This document shows, piece after piece, positions 1 to 15,207 of a stretch of 33,844 bases of DNA. The notes below the pieces were generated by a model. That model worked only from the letters and a program-made list of their open reading frames with translations, was not told where the DNA came from and did not search any database. The position numbers and the translations under genes are program-made. Position 1 is the first letter of the stretch. Each line of letters opens with the position of its first letter. The stretch is from Gammaproteobacteria bacterium (GTDB lineage: Bacteria > Pseudomonadota > Gammaproteobacteria > Pseudomonadales > Pseudohongiellaceae): NCBI GenBank assembly GCA_947457195.1, contig CANGUU010000021.1, forward strand, positions 1-33,844. Direction: 5' to 3'.

Positions 1-150
1 CCGGCGACGGCAGGCACGGTGATGCTGTCGGCCTCCTCTCTGCTGATCGGGCTGCAACTGGTCCTCGCGTTCCTTGCCTACGACATCGCCGCAGTGCCGC
101 GCAGGGTGCTCCACAGGACGCTGGTGATGCAGGGCAGGATTGGCGACTGA
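1..150 (+). CDS. C-terminal end of a probable family-2 glycosyltransferase (5' truncated by window edge)
   Basis: Frame 1 is open from the first base to a TGA at 148-150 and gives 49 residues. A hydrophobic stretch of about 25 residues is followed by a basic tail (AVPRRVLHR). This resembles the C-terminal end of polyprenyl-phosphate-type GT2 glycosyltransferases, which often sit directly before a GtrA gene. The stop lies one base before the ATG of that GtrA-like gene, so the two are very probably co-transcribed. Such an enzyme would load a sugar onto undecaprenyl phosphate at the inner membrane. The catalytic domain is outside the window, so the family call rests on the tail and the neighbour. 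Confidence 0.5.
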   Translation, partial: PATAGTVMLSASSLLIGLQLVLAFLAYDIAAVPRRVLHRTLVMQGRIGD

Positions 151-151
151 C

Positions 152-544
152 ATGGTCGGCCTGTCGCGGCAGATTGTCAGCTATCTCTTCGTCGGCGTGG
201 CCTCGGCCATCGTCGATGTCGGCACCTTGCAGGCGCTGCTCCTGGCTGGCAGCGGCACCACGGCAGCGGTCAGCGTGGCCTTCGTGGTCGGGCTGGTGTT
301 CAACTACGTGTGCCAGCAGCGCCTGACCTTTCGTGCACGGCACAGTCTGCGGAGTGCGCTGCGCTTCCTGGCCGTAGTCGCCGTCAACTACGGCCAGACC
401 CTGCTGTTCGTCCATGGCACCTTGCTGCTCGGTGGCACGGCGGTGCTGGGCAAGCTGCTGTCGTTGCCCAGCGTTGCGGTGGTGGGCTTCGTGGCGGGCA
501 AGTTCTGGACCTTTCGGGATACGGCAGCGCAGCCGCCAGGCTGA
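152..544 (+). CDS. GtrA-like family membrane protein (putative polyprenyl-phosphate sugar flippase)
   Basis: This 130-residue protein is strongly hydrophobic, with about four predicted membrane segments. It has the GtrA-family layout: an N-terminal RQIVSYLFVGVASAIVD, a middle FVVGLVFNYVCQQRLTF, and a C-terminal GFVAGKFWTFRD. Known GtrA proteins help move lipid-linked sugars across the inner membrane for O-antigen or cell-wall glycosylation. I prefer the ATG at 152, one base after the stop of the upstream gene. A TTG at 140 in the same frame would add four residues and overlap that gene, but its nearest purine-rich stretch is too close. The sugar and acceptor cannot be read from the sequence. 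Confidence 0.85.
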   Translation: MVGLSRQIVSYLFVGVASAIVDVGTLQALLLAGSGTTAAVSVAFVVGLVFNYVCQQRLTFRARHSLRSALRFLAVVAVNYGQTLLFVHGTLLLGGTAVLGKLLSLPSVAVVGFVAGKFWTFRDTAAQPPG

Positions 545-593
545 ACCACCGCCGTTGACGTGAAACAGGCTGCGCCGGTCCGCGCGGCGCAGG

Positions 594-599
594 TAGAAT
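594..599 (+). promoter_or_regulatory. Candidate -10 box of the argS promoter
   Basis: TAGAAT matches five of six bases of the sigma-70 -10 consensus and lies 31 bp before the argS start. No good -35 box is seen at the usual distance (TGCGCC at 571-576). A TTGACG at 555-560 is too far away. This is a weak call. Confidence 0.35.
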
Positions 600-630
600 C
601 GCCGGCTGTTTCCCCGACGATCCCACGCGC

Positions 631-4687
<4,057 letters not shown>

Positions 4688-4714
4688 AGCGGCGGGGTTG
4701 CCCGCAGGCAGCAC

Positions 4715-6625
4715 TCAGCGCGCCAGATCCAGCAGCAGCTTGTTGAGTCGGCCAATGTAGGCGGCAGGATCGGGCAGTTGGCGACCCTCCGCCAGCGACG
4801 CCTGATCGAACAGAATACTGGCCAGGTCGGCGAAGCGCTCCTCGTCGCTCTCGAGATCGAGCTTTTGCACGAGCGGGTGTCCGGTATTCACCTCGAAGAT
4901 CGGCTTCACGTCTGGCACCTTTTGACCCGCCGCCTCCATGATGCGCCGCATTTGGAAGCCCATGTCGTACTCGCCCACGGCGAGGCAGGCCGGTGAGTCG
5001 GTGAGGCGGTGCGTCACGCGCACGTCGGCAACCTTGGACTCGAGTACTTTCTTCAAGCGTTCCAGCAGGGGCTTGGCCTTTTCCGTTTCGGCCTGCTGCT
5101 GCGCCTTTTCCTCTTCCGTATCGAGTGAGCCGAGATCCAGTTCACCCTTGGTGATGTCCTGCAAGGCTTTGCCATCGAAGTCCTGCAGGTGACTCATCAA
5201 CCACTCGTCCACGCGGTCAGACAGCAGCAGAACCTCGATGCCTTTCTTGCGGAAGACTTCGAGATGTGGGCTGTTGCGGGCCGCCTGCGGGGTGTCGCTG
5301 ACAATATAGTAGATCGCCTTCTGCTCCGGCTTCATGCGTGCCGTATAGTCCTCCAGCGACTGGCTTTGCACGGCATCCGCCACCTGCGTGGTGGAAAACA
5401 GCAGCAATTTTGCGATCTTCTCCTTGTTGGCGAAGTCTTCCGAAGGACCCTCCTTCAGTACCGACCCGAATTCCTTCCAGAATGCCTGGTACTTTTCGGC
5501 ATCTTTCTTCTTGAGCTTGTCGAGCATGTCGAGCACACGCTTGGTCAGAGCGCCTTTCATGCTTTCCACTGCCGGGTCCTGCTGGAGGATTTCACGGCTG
5601 ACGTTCAGCGAGAGATCATTCGAATCGACGACGCCCTTTACAAAGCGCAGGTACAAGGGCAGAAACTGTTCGGCATCATCCATGATGAAGATGCGCTGCA
5701 CATAGAGCTTGAGTCCTCGCGCACCGTCCCGGTTCCACAAGTCATAGGGGGCTTTTGCCGGCACGTAAAGCAGGCTGTTGTATTCGAGTTTGCCCTCGAC
5801 CTTGTTATGGCTCCAGTCGAGTGGATCGCTGAAGTCATGGCTGATGTGCTTGTAGAACGCCTTGTACTCGTCGTCGCTGACTTCATTGCGGGAGCGTACC
5901 CACAGAGCCTTCGCCGAATTGACGGTCTCGAGCTCCTTCTCCCGTGGCTCCTTGGCTTTTTCTTCATCACTGCGGAAATCCTGCTTTTCCATCATCACCG
6001 GAAGCGAGATGTGGTCGGCATACTTCTTGACGATGCTGCGCAAGCGGTAGAGATCGGCAAAATCCTGCTCGTCTTTCTTGAGATGGAGCACGATGCGGGT
6101 ACCGCGCGCCGGCAAATCCATGCTTTCGACGCTGAAGTCGGCCTCGCCACTGCTTTCCCAGTGCACACCGCTGTCCGCGGGTTCGCCGGCACGGCGCGTG
6201 AAGACCTCCACCCGATCAGCGACGATGAACGCCGAGTAGAAGCCCACGCCAAACTGGCCGATCAACTGGCTGTCTTTCTTCTGGTCACCGGAAAGGCTGT
6301 CGAGAAACTGCGCCGTGCCTGACTTCGCGATGGTGCCAAGGTTTTCGATGACCTCTTCCCGGGTCATACCGATGCCGTTGTCGCTGACGGTGATGGTCTT
6401 GGCGACATCATCGACCTCCACACGGATGTGGAGGTCGGGGTCGGCTTCGTACAGCCCATTGTTGCCGAGCGCGAGGAAGCGCAGCTTGTCGGCGGCATCG
6501 GACGCGTTGGAAATCAACTCGCGCAGGAATATCTCCTTGTTGCTATACAAGGAGTGGATCATCAGATGCAGAAGCTGCTTGGCTTCGGTCTGGAATCCGC
6601 GGGTTTCTTTGGCGGCAGCTGTCAT
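4715..6625 (-). CDS. htpG: Chaperone HtpG (bacterial Hsp90)
   Basis: HtpG is a cytosolic ATP-dependent dimeric chaperone that remodels unfolded proteins with the DnaK system. It has 636 residues, against about 624 in E. coli. The N-terminal GHKL ATPase domain shows [13 protein letters not shown] (residues 32-44), DNGIGM and [12 protein letters not shown] middle domain and a C-terminal dimerisation domain follow. A start at 6649 would add eight residues. I prefer the ATG at 6625 because AGGGAG stands six bases before it and the protein then begins as in relatives. It lies 117 bp after sucD in the same direction. A hairpin and a sigma-32-like promoter in that gap suggest separate, heat-inducible transcription. 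Confidence 0.97.
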   Translation of the reverse strand: MTAAAKETRGFQTEAKQLLHLMIHSLYSNKEIFLRELISNASDAADKLRFLALGNNGLYEADPDLHIRVEVDDVAKTITVSDNGIGMTREEVIENLGTIAKSGTAQFLDSLSGDQKKDSQLIGQFGVGFYSAFIVADRVEVFTRRAGEPADSGVHWESSGEADFSVESMDLPARGTRIVLHLKKDEQDFADLYRLRSIVKKYADHISLPVMMEKQDFRSDEEKAKEPREKELETVNSAKALWVRSRNEVSDDEYKAFYKHISHDFSDPLDWSHNKVEGKLEYNSLLYVPAKAPYDLWNRDGARGLKLYVQRIFIMDDAEQFLPLYLRFVKGVVDSNDLSLNVSREILQQDPAVESMKGALTKRVLDMLDKLKKKDAEKYQAFWKEFGSVLKEGPSEDFANKEKIAKLLLFSTTQVADAVQSQSLEDYTARMKPEQKAIYYIVSDTPQAARNSPHLEVFRKKGIEVLLLSDRVDEWLMSHLQDFDGKALQDITKGELDLGSLDTEEEKAQQQAETEKAKPLLERLKKVLESKVADVRVTHRLTDSPACLAVGEYDMGFQMRRIMEAAGQKVPDVKPIFEVNTGHPLVQKLDLESDEERFADLASILFDQASLAEGRQLPDPAAYIGRLNKLLLDLAR

Positions 6626-6659
6626 GTCTACTCCCTGGGTACGATGCACCCCGGCGGAT

Positions 6660-6685
6660 GTATGGGCAGGCCAGGCCTTTTCAAG
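6660..6685 (-). promoter_or_regulatory. Candidate heat-shock (sigma-32) promoter of htpG
   Basis: Read on the minus strand, CTTGAAA (6685-6679) is followed after 11 bases by GCCCATAC (6667-6660). The known sigma-32 consensus is CTTGAAA, 11-16 bases, CCCCATNT. The element lies about 35-60 bases upstream of the htpG start, and htpG is a classical sigma-32 target. Confidence 0.6.
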
Positions 6686-6709
6686 CCTTTTCCTGCCGCA
6701 ACAGCCGCA

Positions 6710-6730
6710 GCTGGCGCGAAAAGCGCCAGC
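6710..6730 (-). other. Hairpin between sucD and htpG
   Basis: A perfect 8-bp inverted repeat (GCTGGCGC and GCGCCAGC, 5-base loop) begins 12 bases after the sucD stop. No run of U follows on the minus strand, so it is not a standard intrinsic terminator. It could be an RNA-stabilising or attenuating stem at the end of the TCA transcript. Confidence 0.5.
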
Positions 6731-6742
6731 GGCCGGCAGAAG

Positions 6743-7615
6743 CTACCAGCCTGTTGCCCGCTTGATGCCCTTGCCGATATCGGCCAGCGACTTGACGGTG
6801 GTGATGCCTGCCGCCTCCAGCGCGGCAAACTTTTCGGCTGCCGTGCCCTTGCCGCCCGCAATGATGGCACCGGCATGCCCCATGCGCTTGCCAGGAGGCG
6901 CGGTAACACCGGCGATGTAGGACACCACCGGTTTGGTGACATGGGCCTTGATGAAGGCGGCAGCTTCTTCCTCTGCGCTGCCACCGATTTCGCCGATCAT
7001 GACGATGGCCTCGGTCTGCGCATCATTCTGCAGCAAGCCGAGGATGTCGATGAAGTTGGAGCCCGGGATGGGATCACCGCCGATGCCCACACAGGTGCTC
7101 TGGCCGAAACCATAATCGGTCGTTTGTTTGACTGCCTCGTAGGTCAGTGTGCCGGAACGGGACACGATTCCCACCTTGCCCGGCTTGTGGATGTGGCCCG
7201 GCATGATGCCGATTTTGGATTCACCCGGCGTGATCACACCAGGGCAGTTGGGGCCGATGAGACGCACACCGAGCTCGTCACACTTCATCTTGACGACCAG
7301 CATGTCGAGCGTGGGGATCCCTTCGGTGATGCAGACGATGAGTTTGATCCCCGCCGCGGCAGCCTCGAGGATGGAGTCCTTGCAGAAGGGTGCCGGCACG
7401 TAGATCACCGACGCTTCTGCCCCGGTCTCGCGCACGGCATCGCTCACGGTGTTGAACACCGGCAGCCCCAGATGCAACTGGCCGCCTTTGCCGGGTGTCA
7501 CACCTCCCACCATCCGCGTGCCGTAGGCGATGGCCTGCTCGCTGTGGTAAGTACCCTGCGAGCCCGTGAACCCCTGGCAGATGACTCGGGTGTTCCTGTT
7601 GAGAAGGATGCTCAT
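6743..7615 (-). CDS. sucD: Succinyl-CoA synthetase alpha subunit
   Basis: With SucC this subunit makes succinate and ATP (or GTP) from succinyl-CoA in the TCA cycle. It has 290 residues, the normal length. The N-terminal CoA-binding Rossmann domain begins [20 protein letters not shown]. The phosphorylated histidine is H247 in KRMGHAGAI. Its ATG overlaps the last base of the sucC stop (TAATG), and a GGAG lies seven bases before it inside sucC, so the two subunits are translationally coupled. It is the last gene of the sdh-suc run; a hairpin follows. Confidence 0.98.
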   Translation of the reverse strand: MSILLNRNTRVICQGFTGSQGTYHSEQAIAYGTRMVGGVTPGKGGQLHLGLPVFNTVSDAVRETGAEASVIYVPAPFCKDSILEAAAAGIKLIVCITEGIPTLDMLVVKMKCDELGVRLIGPNCPGVITPGESKIGIMPGHIHKPGKVGIVSRSGTLTYEAVKQTTDYGFGQSTCVGIGGDPIPGSNFIDILGLLQNDAQTEAIVMIGEIGGSAEEEAAAFIKAHVTKPVVSYIAGVTAPPGKRMGHAGAIIAGGKGTAAEKFAALEAAGITTVKSLADIGKGIKRATGW

Positions 7616-8781
7616 TACACGGCTCCTGCGGCTTTGACGACCTGCTCTGCAGCGTCGGTGAGACTCTTGGCAGCGATGATGTTGAGCCCGCTGTCTGCCA
7701 GTACCTTGGCACCGAGCTCGGCATTGTTGCCTTCCAGGCGGACCACGACGGGCACTTTCACACCGACCTCCGAAACCGCCCCGATGATACCTTCGGCGAT
7801 GAGATCGCAGCGTACGATGCCACCGAAAATGTTCACGAGCACGGCTTTCACATTGGCGTCAGACAGGATGATCTTGAAGGCCTCGGTCACGCGCTGCTTG
7901 GTGGCTCCGCCGCCCACGTCAAGGAAGTTGGCGGGCTGCCCGCCGTGCAGTTTGACGATGTCCATGGTGCCCATCGCAAGCCCGGCTCCATTGACCATGC
8001 AGCCGATGTTGCCTTCCAGCGCGACGTAATTGAGTTCCCATTTTGCCGCCAACGCTTCCCGCGCATCGTCCTGCGACGGATCGTGCATGGCCCGCAACTT
8101 GGGGTGACGGAACAGCGCATTGCCGTCGATGTTCAGCTTGGCGTCAAGACAGTGAAGGTTGCCCTGCTTGGTGATTACCAGCGGATTGACCTCCAGCAGC
8201 GACAGGTCATTTTCCACGAAGAGTTTCGCGAGCCCGAGGAAGATGTGGGTGAATTGCTTGAGCTGCTCGGCATTCAGACCCAAGCGGAAGCCCAGCTCGC
8301 GGGCCTGGTAGGGTTGGGCCCCAGTCAGGGGATCGATGGTGGCCTTGAGGATCTTTTCCGGCGTTTCGTGTGCGACCTTCTCGATTTCCACGCCACCCTC
8401 GGTGGACGCCATGAATACGACCCGACGCGAGGCACGATCGACCACTGCCCCCAGGTAAAGCTCTTTCTCGATGTCGGTGCAGGACTCGACGAGGATCTTG
8501 CTCACGGGCTGACCGTTCTTGTCGGTCTGGTACGTCACGAGATTCTTGCCGAGCCACTTGGCGGCAAACGCCCGGATATCGTCTTTCGACTTCAGCAGCT
8601 TGACGCCACCGGCCTTGCCACGGCCACCGGCGTGCACCTGGGCCTTTACCACCCATTCTGTGCCACCGATCTTGTCGGCCGCAGCTGCCGCTTCGTCAGG
8701 CGTGTCGCAGGCAAAGCCCTTGGAGACCGGCAACCCGTACTCGGCAAACAATTGCTTGCCCTGATACTCATGTAGATTCAT
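7615..8781 (-). CDS. sucC: Succinyl-CoA synthetase beta subunit
   Basis: This is the nucleotide-binding subunit of succinyl-CoA synthetase. It has 388 residues, the same as E. coli. The N-terminal ATP-grasp domain starts [19 protein letters not shown] and contains [17 protein letters not shown]. The C-terminal part carries the [15 protein letters not shown] and [10 protein letters not shown] signatures of the ligase domain. The ATG at 8781 is preceded by AGGGAAC. It follows lpdA by 26 bp and overlaps sucD by one base. Confidence 0.98.
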   Translation of the reverse strand: MNLHEYQGKQLFAEYGLPVSKGFACDTPDEAAAAADKIGGTEWVVKAQVHAGGRGKAGGVKLLKSKDDIRAFAAKWLGKNLVTYQTDKNGQPVSKILVESCTDIEKELYLGAVVDRASRRVVFMASTEGGVEIEKVAHETPEKILKATIDPLTGAQPYQARELGFRLGLNAEQLKQFTHIFLGLAKLFVENDLSLLEVNPLVITKQGNLHCLDAKLNIDGNALFRHPKLRAMHDPSQDDAREALAAKWELNYVALEGNIGCMVNGAGLAMGTMDIVKLHGGQPANFLDVGGGATKQRVTEAFKIILSDANVKAVLVNIFGGIVRCDLIAEGIIGAVSEVGVKVPVVVRLEGNNAELGAKVLADSGLNIIAAKSLTDAAEQVVKAAGAV

Positions 8782-8807
8782 GGGAAGTTCCCTGTGGGTG
8801 GAAGCAA

Positions 8808-10265
<1,458 letters not shown>

Positions 10266-10311
10266 TCAAGAGTATTTTCGGCTACAGGCCCCGCGGGAAA
10301 CCGGGGTCAGG

Positions 10312-11529
10312 TCAGACTTCCAGGAAGATACGCGCCGGGTCTTCCAGCAAGTCCTTGATAGTCACGAGGAACTGCACCGCTTCCTTGCCATCTATCATGC
10401 GGTGATCGTACGACAGCGCCAGATACATCATGGGAAGGATTTTCACCTCGCCATTCACTGCCATCGGACGCTCCTGGATCTTGTGCATGCCGAGAATGGC
10501 CGTCTGCGGGGGATTGAGGATCGGCGTGGACAGCAGCGACCCGAACACACCGCCGTTGGAGATCGTGAAGGTACCACCGGTCATTTCGTCGATGCTGAGT
10601 TTGCCGTCCTTTGCCTTGGCACCGAAATCGCCGATGGATTTCTCGATCTGCGCAAGGCTGAGCGAATCGGCGTTACGCAGGACCGGGACTACCAGACCGC
10701 GCGGCGAGGAGACAGCGACACCCACGTCCTGGTAGCCGTGGTAGATGATGTCGTTGCCATCGATCGAGGCGTTGACGGCCGGGAAGCGCTTGAGAGCCTC
10801 CACGCTGGCCCGCACGAAGAACGACATGAATCCAAGCCTTACCCCACCGTGTTTCTTCTCGAAGGTATCCTTGTAGCGACTACGCAGGGCCATCACCGCC
10901 GACATGTCCACCTCATTGAAGGTGGTCAACATGGCGGTGGTTTGTGTGGCTTCGAGGAGTCGCTCGGCAATCTTGGCACGCAGTCGGGTCATGGGAACGC
11001 GCTGCTCCGGACGGGCCCCCTGCGGCACGGCAACCGGCGCTGCCGGCGCCAGGGCTTCCGCCCTTGCCGGTGCAGGCTTGCTGCCACCGATGAAATTCAC
11101 GACGTCTTCCTTGGTGATGCGACCATCCTTGCCGGTGCTCGGCACCGAATTCGGGTCGAGCTTGTTCTCCTCGATCAGCTTGCGTGCGGCAGGACTCATG
11201 AGCACTTCGAGACTGCTCTTGTCCACAGGGGGCGCCGCAGGCGCCTTGGCCAGAGCTGCACCCGCAGCAGCCGGAGCCGCTGCCACGGCCGCACCTGCCT
11301 CGATCACCGCCAGCAGCTCGTTGCTTACAATCGTTTCGCCCTCCGCCTTGACGATCTTGCTCAGCACACCATCGGCAGGTGCAACCACTTCCAGCAGCAC
11401 TTTGTCGGTCTCGATGTCCACAAGCAATTCGTCGCGGGCGACAGCCTGACCCGGCTTCTTGTACCAGGTTGCGATACGACCATCGGGAACCGACTCCGGG
11501 AGTGCGGGGGCCTTGATTTCTACTGCCAT
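10312..11529 (-). CDS. sucB: Dihydrolipoyllysine succinyltransferase (E2 of 2-oxoglutarate dehydrogenase)
   Basis: E2 transfers the succinyl group from lipoate to CoA and forms the core of the complex. It has 405 residues. The single N-terminal lipoyl domain has its lipoylated lysine at K43 in ETDKVLLEV. An Ala/Pro-rich linker (about 80-105) leads to a peripheral-subunit-binding domain ([14 protein letters not shown] to TKEDVVNFI). A second Ala/Pro linker leads to the acyltransferase domain, whose active-site motif is HRMIDG (H376, D380). The ATG at 11529 has GAGGA seven bases upstream. It lies 75 bp after sucA. Confidence 0.98.
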   Translation of the reverse strand: MAVEIKAPALPESVPDGRIATWYKKPGQAVARDELLVDIETDKVLLEVVAPADGVLSKIVKAEGETIVSNELLAVIEAGAAVAAAPAAAGAALAKAPAAPPVDKSSLEVLMSPAARKLIEENKLDPNSVPSTGKDGRITKEDVVNFIGGSKPAPARAEALAPAAPVAVPQGARPEQRVPMTRLRAKIAERLLEATQTTAMLTTFNEVDMSAVMALRSRYKDTFEKKHGGVRLGFMSFFVRASVEALKRFPAVNASIDGNDIIYHGYQDVGVAVSSPRGLVVPVLRNADSLSLAQIEKSIGDFGAKAKDGKLSIDEMTGGTFTISNGGVFGSLLSTPILNPPQTAILGMHKIQERPMAVNGEVKILPMMYLALSYDHRMIDGKEAVQFLVTIKDLLEDPARIFLEV

Positions 11530-11604
11530 GACATCGTCCTCATTGAAAGCATCAGCTCGGATTTCTTGTAGTTGCCGAATCGGACGGGGCCGCCCGAGCC
11601 GGAG

Positions 11605-14448
11605 TTAGCGGGACTCGAAGGCGTCCTTGAGGAACTGTTCAAGCTCCTTGTTGTGAAGAGCTCCATAGCCCGCCGCCGGCGAGGCGGATGCCTCACGGCC
11701 CGCGTAAACGAGCTGCAGTGCCGGGTTGTGCTTGCCGATCACGTTGCGCATGTGGTGCTGGCTCGAGTACCAGGCACCCATGTTTTGGGGCTCCTCCTGG
11801 CACCAGACCACCGTCTGCAGATTGGTGTAGGGCGCAATGACCTCTGCAAGCCTGTCTTCCGGAAATGGATAGAGTTGCTCGAGCCGCACGATGGCCGTGT
11901 CGTCGACGCCTTTGTCGCGGCGTCGCGCACGCAGGTCGTAGTAGACCTTGCCACTGCAGAGGATGAGACGCTTCACTTGCTTCGGTTTCAGTGCATCGGT
12001 CTCGCCGATCACGGTTTGGAAGGCACCCGTGGCCAGTTCCTCCAGCGAGGACACCGCCTCCTTGTGACGCAGCAGGCTCTTCGGTGTCATGACCACCAGC
12101 GGCTTGCGCAGCGGTCGCAGCATTTGTCGCCGCAGCATATGGAACACCTGGGCCGGCGTGGTGGGCACGCAGACCTGCATGTTCTTCTGTGCGCAGAGTT
12201 GCAGGAAGCGCTCCAGGCGCGCAGAACTATGCTCGGGACCCTGACCTTCATAGCCATGCGGCAAGAGCATGACGAGACCACACAGGCGCTCCCATTTGTA
12301 TTCGCCACTGGCGATGAACTGGTCGATCACCACCTGCGCCCCGTTCGCGAAGTCGCCGAACTGGGCTTCCCAGATCACGAGAGCATCAGGCCGGGTCGTG
12401 GCATACCCGTATTCGAAAGCCAGCACGGCTTCTTCAGACAGGAAGGAATCAAAGATCGTGAATTTCTTTTCCGACGCGTGCACGTGCGCCAGAGGCACAT
12501 AGGCCTCGCCGGTATTCTGATCGTGCAGCACGGCGTGGCGGTGCGAGAACGTGCCGCGGCCGACATCCTGCCCGGTGATTCGTACTTTATAGTCGCTGTC
12601 GACAAGGGAGGCGTAGGCCAGCAATTCAGCGCAGCCCCAGTCGAGTGGTGCTTCGCCCCGCCCCATGCGTGCCCTGTCCTCGAGCACTTTGGCGACCTGC
12701 CTGTTCACCGAGAACCCCTGCGGCAACTGGATGATCTTTTCCGCGAGCGCCTTCAGGTGCGGCAACTTGATGCTGGTGTCGCAGGTCATATTGCTGTCAT
12801 GACCGAGATAGGGCCGCCAATCGACGTAGAGCGCCGTGTTCGGTGCCGTCACCAGACTCTTGACGACATGGGTGCCCTCGACCAGCGCCTTGCGGTAGTT
12901 GCTCATGAGCTCTTCCGCCTCGGCCTTGCTCAGCAGACCTTCGGCCACGAGATTGTCTGCATACAGTGTGCGCGTCGTGGGCAGATTACGGATGACCTTG
13001 TACATGAGGGGCTGGGTGGACGCCGGCTCGTCGGTCTCGTTGTGCCCACGACGACGGTAGCAAACTAGATCGACGACAACGTCCTTGTGGAACTGATTGC
13101 GGAAATCCAGGGCAAGTTGCGTAACGAAAAGCACCGCTTCCGGATCATCCGCATTCACGTGGAAGATCGGTGCCTCCACCATCTTGGCAATGTCAGTGCA
13201 ATACTCGGTGGAGCGCGCATCGTCTTGGCGACTGGTCGTGAAGCCGACCTGGTTGTTGATGACGATGTGCATGGTACCGCCAACGCCGTAGGCTCGCGTC
13301 TGCGACATCTGCAGCGTCTCCATCACAACGCCCTGCCCTGCGAACGACGCATCGCCATGGATGATGATGGGCAGGACCGTCCTGCCCTGCGCGTCTTTAC
13401 GGCGATCCTGGCGAGCCCGCACGGAGCCTTCGGCGACCGGCGAAACGATCTCGAGATGCGAGGGGTTGAACGCCATGCTGCAGTGCACTTCGCCCCCCGG
13501 AGTCATGATGTTGGAGGAGAAACCGAGGTGGTACTTCACGTCGCCGGAATGGCTGAAACGCGTGCGCCCCTCGAACTCGTCGAAGAGCACGGAAGGATTC
13601 TTGCCCAGTGTGTTGACCAGCACGTTCAAGCGCCCACGGTGGGCCATGGCCACCACGATTTCCTTGCAGCCTGCAGCGCCGGCACGCTGAATGATGTCGT
13701 CCATGGCATGAATGAGGGATTCACCACCTTCCAGGGAGAAACGCTTGGTGCCCGGGTACTTGGCGTCCAGATGTTTTTCGAGGCCCTCGGCCGCCGTCAG
13801 TCTTTCGAGGATGTGCAGGCGAGCTTCACGCGAAAATCCCGGTCGTCCCCCAATGGATTCGATGCGCTGCTGTATCCACTGTTTCTGCGTGACGTCGGTG
13901 ATGCCCATGAACTCGTAGCCGATGGAGGCGCAGTAGATCTCTTCGAGCACAGCAATGATTTCAGAAAGCGGGGCCTCTTTCTGGGGGATGTAAAGCGGGT
14001 GCACCTGAAACAGGGTGTCGTGGTCGGCACTGGACAAATGATGGAACGCCAAACCGAGATCCGGTACAGGCGTGCGTGCAGTGAGATTGAGAGGGTCTAG
14101 TTTTGCGTGCTGGTGACCGCGTACCCGGTAGGAGCTGATCAACTGCACCACATTGACCTGCTTGGCTTCGTGCGCGAGCGATCCCGGCTGTTTGCCATCA
14201 TTGCTGATGATGACCACTGGTTGGCCGCGCTTGGGCAAGTCACTGAAGCTTTGCCGCACGCTGGCATGGGATACGTCGCTGGTGCCCTCGCCATGCGGAA
14301 GGGCATCAAAGAAGCGGCTCCACTCCGCAGGAATCGAGGCCGGATCCTGCAACCAGCTTTCGAACAAGCCCTCGACGTACTCCAGATTGCCACCAGCGAG
14401 GTGGCCGCTCTGCAGCATCAATTCCCTCAAATTCTGTTGCATGTTCAT
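11605..14448 (-). CDS. sucA: 2-oxoglutarate dehydrogenase E1 component
   Basis: This thiamine-diphosphate-dependent subunit decarboxylates 2-oxoglutarate and succinylates the lipoyl group of SucB. It has 947 residues, against about 933 in E. coli. The N-terminal segment (MNMQQNLRELMLQSGHLAGG) is of the SucB-binding kind. AHRGRLNVLVN and GDASFAGQGVVMETLQMS mark the thiamine-diphosphate domain. LLPHGYEGQGPEHSSARLER lies in the transketolase-like domain. GAGGAT lies a few bases before an A-run and the ATG at 14448; a second ATG two codons later is also possible. It follows sdhB by only 27 bp, so sdh and suc are probably one transcript. Confidence 0.98.
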   Translation of the reverse strand: MNMQQNLRELMLQSGHLAGGNLEYVEGLFESWLQDPASIPAEWSRFFDALPHGEGTSDVSHASVRQSFSDLPKRGQPVVIISNDGKQPGSLAHEAKQVNVVQLISSYRVRGHQHAKLDPLNLTARTPVPDLGLAFHHLSSADHDTLFQVHPLYIPQKEAPLSEIIAVLEEIYCASIGYEFMGITDVTQKQWIQQRIESIGGRPGFSREARLHILERLTAAEGLEKHLDAKYPGTKRFSLEGGESLIHAMDDIIQRAGAAGCKEIVVAMAHRGRLNVLVNTLGKNPSVLFDEFEGRTRFSHSGDVKYHLGFSSNIMTPGGEVHCSMAFNPSHLEIVSPVAEGSVRARQDRRKDAQGRTVLPIIIHGDASFAGQGVVMETLQMSQTRAYGVGGTMHIVINNQVGFTTSRQDDARSTEYCTDIAKMVEAPIFHVNADDPEAVLFVTQLALDFRNQFHKDVVVDLVCYRRRGHNETDEPASTQPLMYKVIRNLPTTRTLYADNLVAEGLLSKAEAEELMSNYRKALVEGTHVVKSLVTAPNTALYVDWRPYLGHDSNMTCDTSIKLPHLKALAEKIIQLPQGFSVNRQVAKVLEDRARMGRGEAPLDWGCAELLAYASLVDSDYKVRITGQDVGRGTFSHRHAVLHDQNTGEAYVPLAHVHASEKKFTIFDSFLSEEAVLAFEYGYATTRPDALVIWEAQFGDFANGAQVVIDQFIASGEYKWERLCGLVMLLPHGYEGQGPEHSSARLERFLQLCAQKNMQVCVPTTPAQVFHMLRRQMLRPLRKPLVVMTPKSLLRHKEAVSSLEELATGAFQTVIGETDALKPKQVKRLILCSGKVYYDLRARRRDKGVDDTAIVRLEQLYPFPEDRLAEVIAPYTNLQTVVWCQEEPQNMGAWYSSQHHMRNVIGKHNPALQLVYAGREASASPAAGYGALHNKELEQFLKDAFESR

Positions 14449-14475
14449 TTTTTTATATCCTCAATCGGGCAGCAC

Positions 14476-15180
14476 TCAGACGCCACGCTCCAGCAGCATC
14501 GACCGGATGTGGCCGATGGCCTTGGTGGGGTTGAGCCCCTTGGGGCAGACGGAAACGCAGTTCATGATTCCGCGGCAGCGGAACACGCTGAAGGGGTCTT
14601 CCAGCTCGGCCAGGCGCTCGGCGGTATGCGTATCCCGGCTGTCGGCCAGGAAGCGATAGGCCTGCAGGAGACCGGCTGGACCCACGAACTTGTCGGGGTT
14701 CCACCAAAACGATGGGCAACTCGTGGAACAGCAGGCACAGAGGATGCACTCGTAGAGACCGTCGAGTTTGGCGCGATCTTCCGGTGACTGCAGACGCTCG
14801 ATCGCCGGTGGCGGCTCATCGTTCTGCAGATACGGCTTGATGCGCTCGTACTGCCTGTAGAAGGCGGTCATATCGACCACCAGATCGCGCACGACCGGCA
14901 ATCCGGGCAGCGGACGCAAAACGACCTTGCCATTCTTGACGATTTCAGACACGTGCGTGATGCAGGCCAGGCCATTGCGGCCGTTGATGTTCATGCCGTC
15001 GGAGCCACACACGCCCTCCCGACAGGAACGCCGATAGGTCAATGACTGGTCCTGATCCTTTACCAGTTGCAGCAGGTCGAGAACCATCATGTCCTTGCCC
15101 GGCGGCAAGTCGACGTTGTAGTCCTGCATACGGGGTTGCAGATCGGTTTCGGGGTTGTATCGATATACGCTGACTAGCAC
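14476..15180 (-). CDS. sdhB: Succinate dehydrogenase iron-sulfur subunit
   Basis: SdhB passes electrons from the SdhA flavin to ubiquinone through three iron-sulfur clusters. It has 234 residues. The [2Fe-2S] motif SCREGVCGSDG to GLAC uses C53, C58, D61 and C73; the aspartate ligand is normal in Gammaproteobacteria. The [4Fe-4S] and [3Fe-4S] clusters are ligated through CILCACCSTSCPS and CRGIMNCVSVCPKG. The start is a GTG at 15180, with AAAGG about nine bases upstream. No better ATG exists before the conserved VYRYNPE stretch. It is 27 bp after sdhA. Confidence 0.98.
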   Translation of the reverse strand: MLVSVYRYNPETDLQPRMQDYNVDLPPGKDMMVLDLLQLVKDQDQSLTYRRSCREGVCGSDGMNINGRNGLACITHVSEIVKNGKVVLRPLPGLPVVRDLVVDMTAFYRQYERIKPYLQNDEPPPAIERLQSPEDRAKLDGLYECILCACCSTSCPSFWWNPDKFVGPAGLLQAYRFLADSRDTHTAERLAELEDPFSVFRCRGIMNCVSVCPKGLNPTKAIGHIRSMLLERGV

Positions 15181-15207
15181 GGCTGGTTACCTTTTGCAGG
15201 GTCGACA

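Noticed and set aside
4688-4714. Terminator between convergent icd and htpG
   Set aside because: The 27-bp gap has no convincing hairpin or T-tract on either strand.
5189-6322. Long plus-strand open frames opposite htpG, and similar ones opposite sucC, lpdA, sucA and sdhA
   Set aside because: They mirror well-identified genes on the minus strand and show no recognisable protein family; long antisense frames are common in GC-rich DNA.
6428-8029. Plus-strand 533-codon open frame across sucD and sucC
   Set aside because: It lies antisense to two clear enzyme genes, crosses their junction, and has no family features.
8782-8792. Palindrome GGGAA-C-TTCCC at the sucC ribosome site, and CTCTT-C-AAGAG before lpdA (10262-10272)
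   Set aside because: Five-base half-sites with a one-base centre occur by chance about once per kilobase, and a one-base loop cannot form an RNA hairpin.
10289-10306. CCCCG / CGGGG inverted repeat between sucB and lpdA as a terminator
   Set aside because: The stem is only five bases with a large loop and no T-run, and the surrounding genes look co-transcribed.
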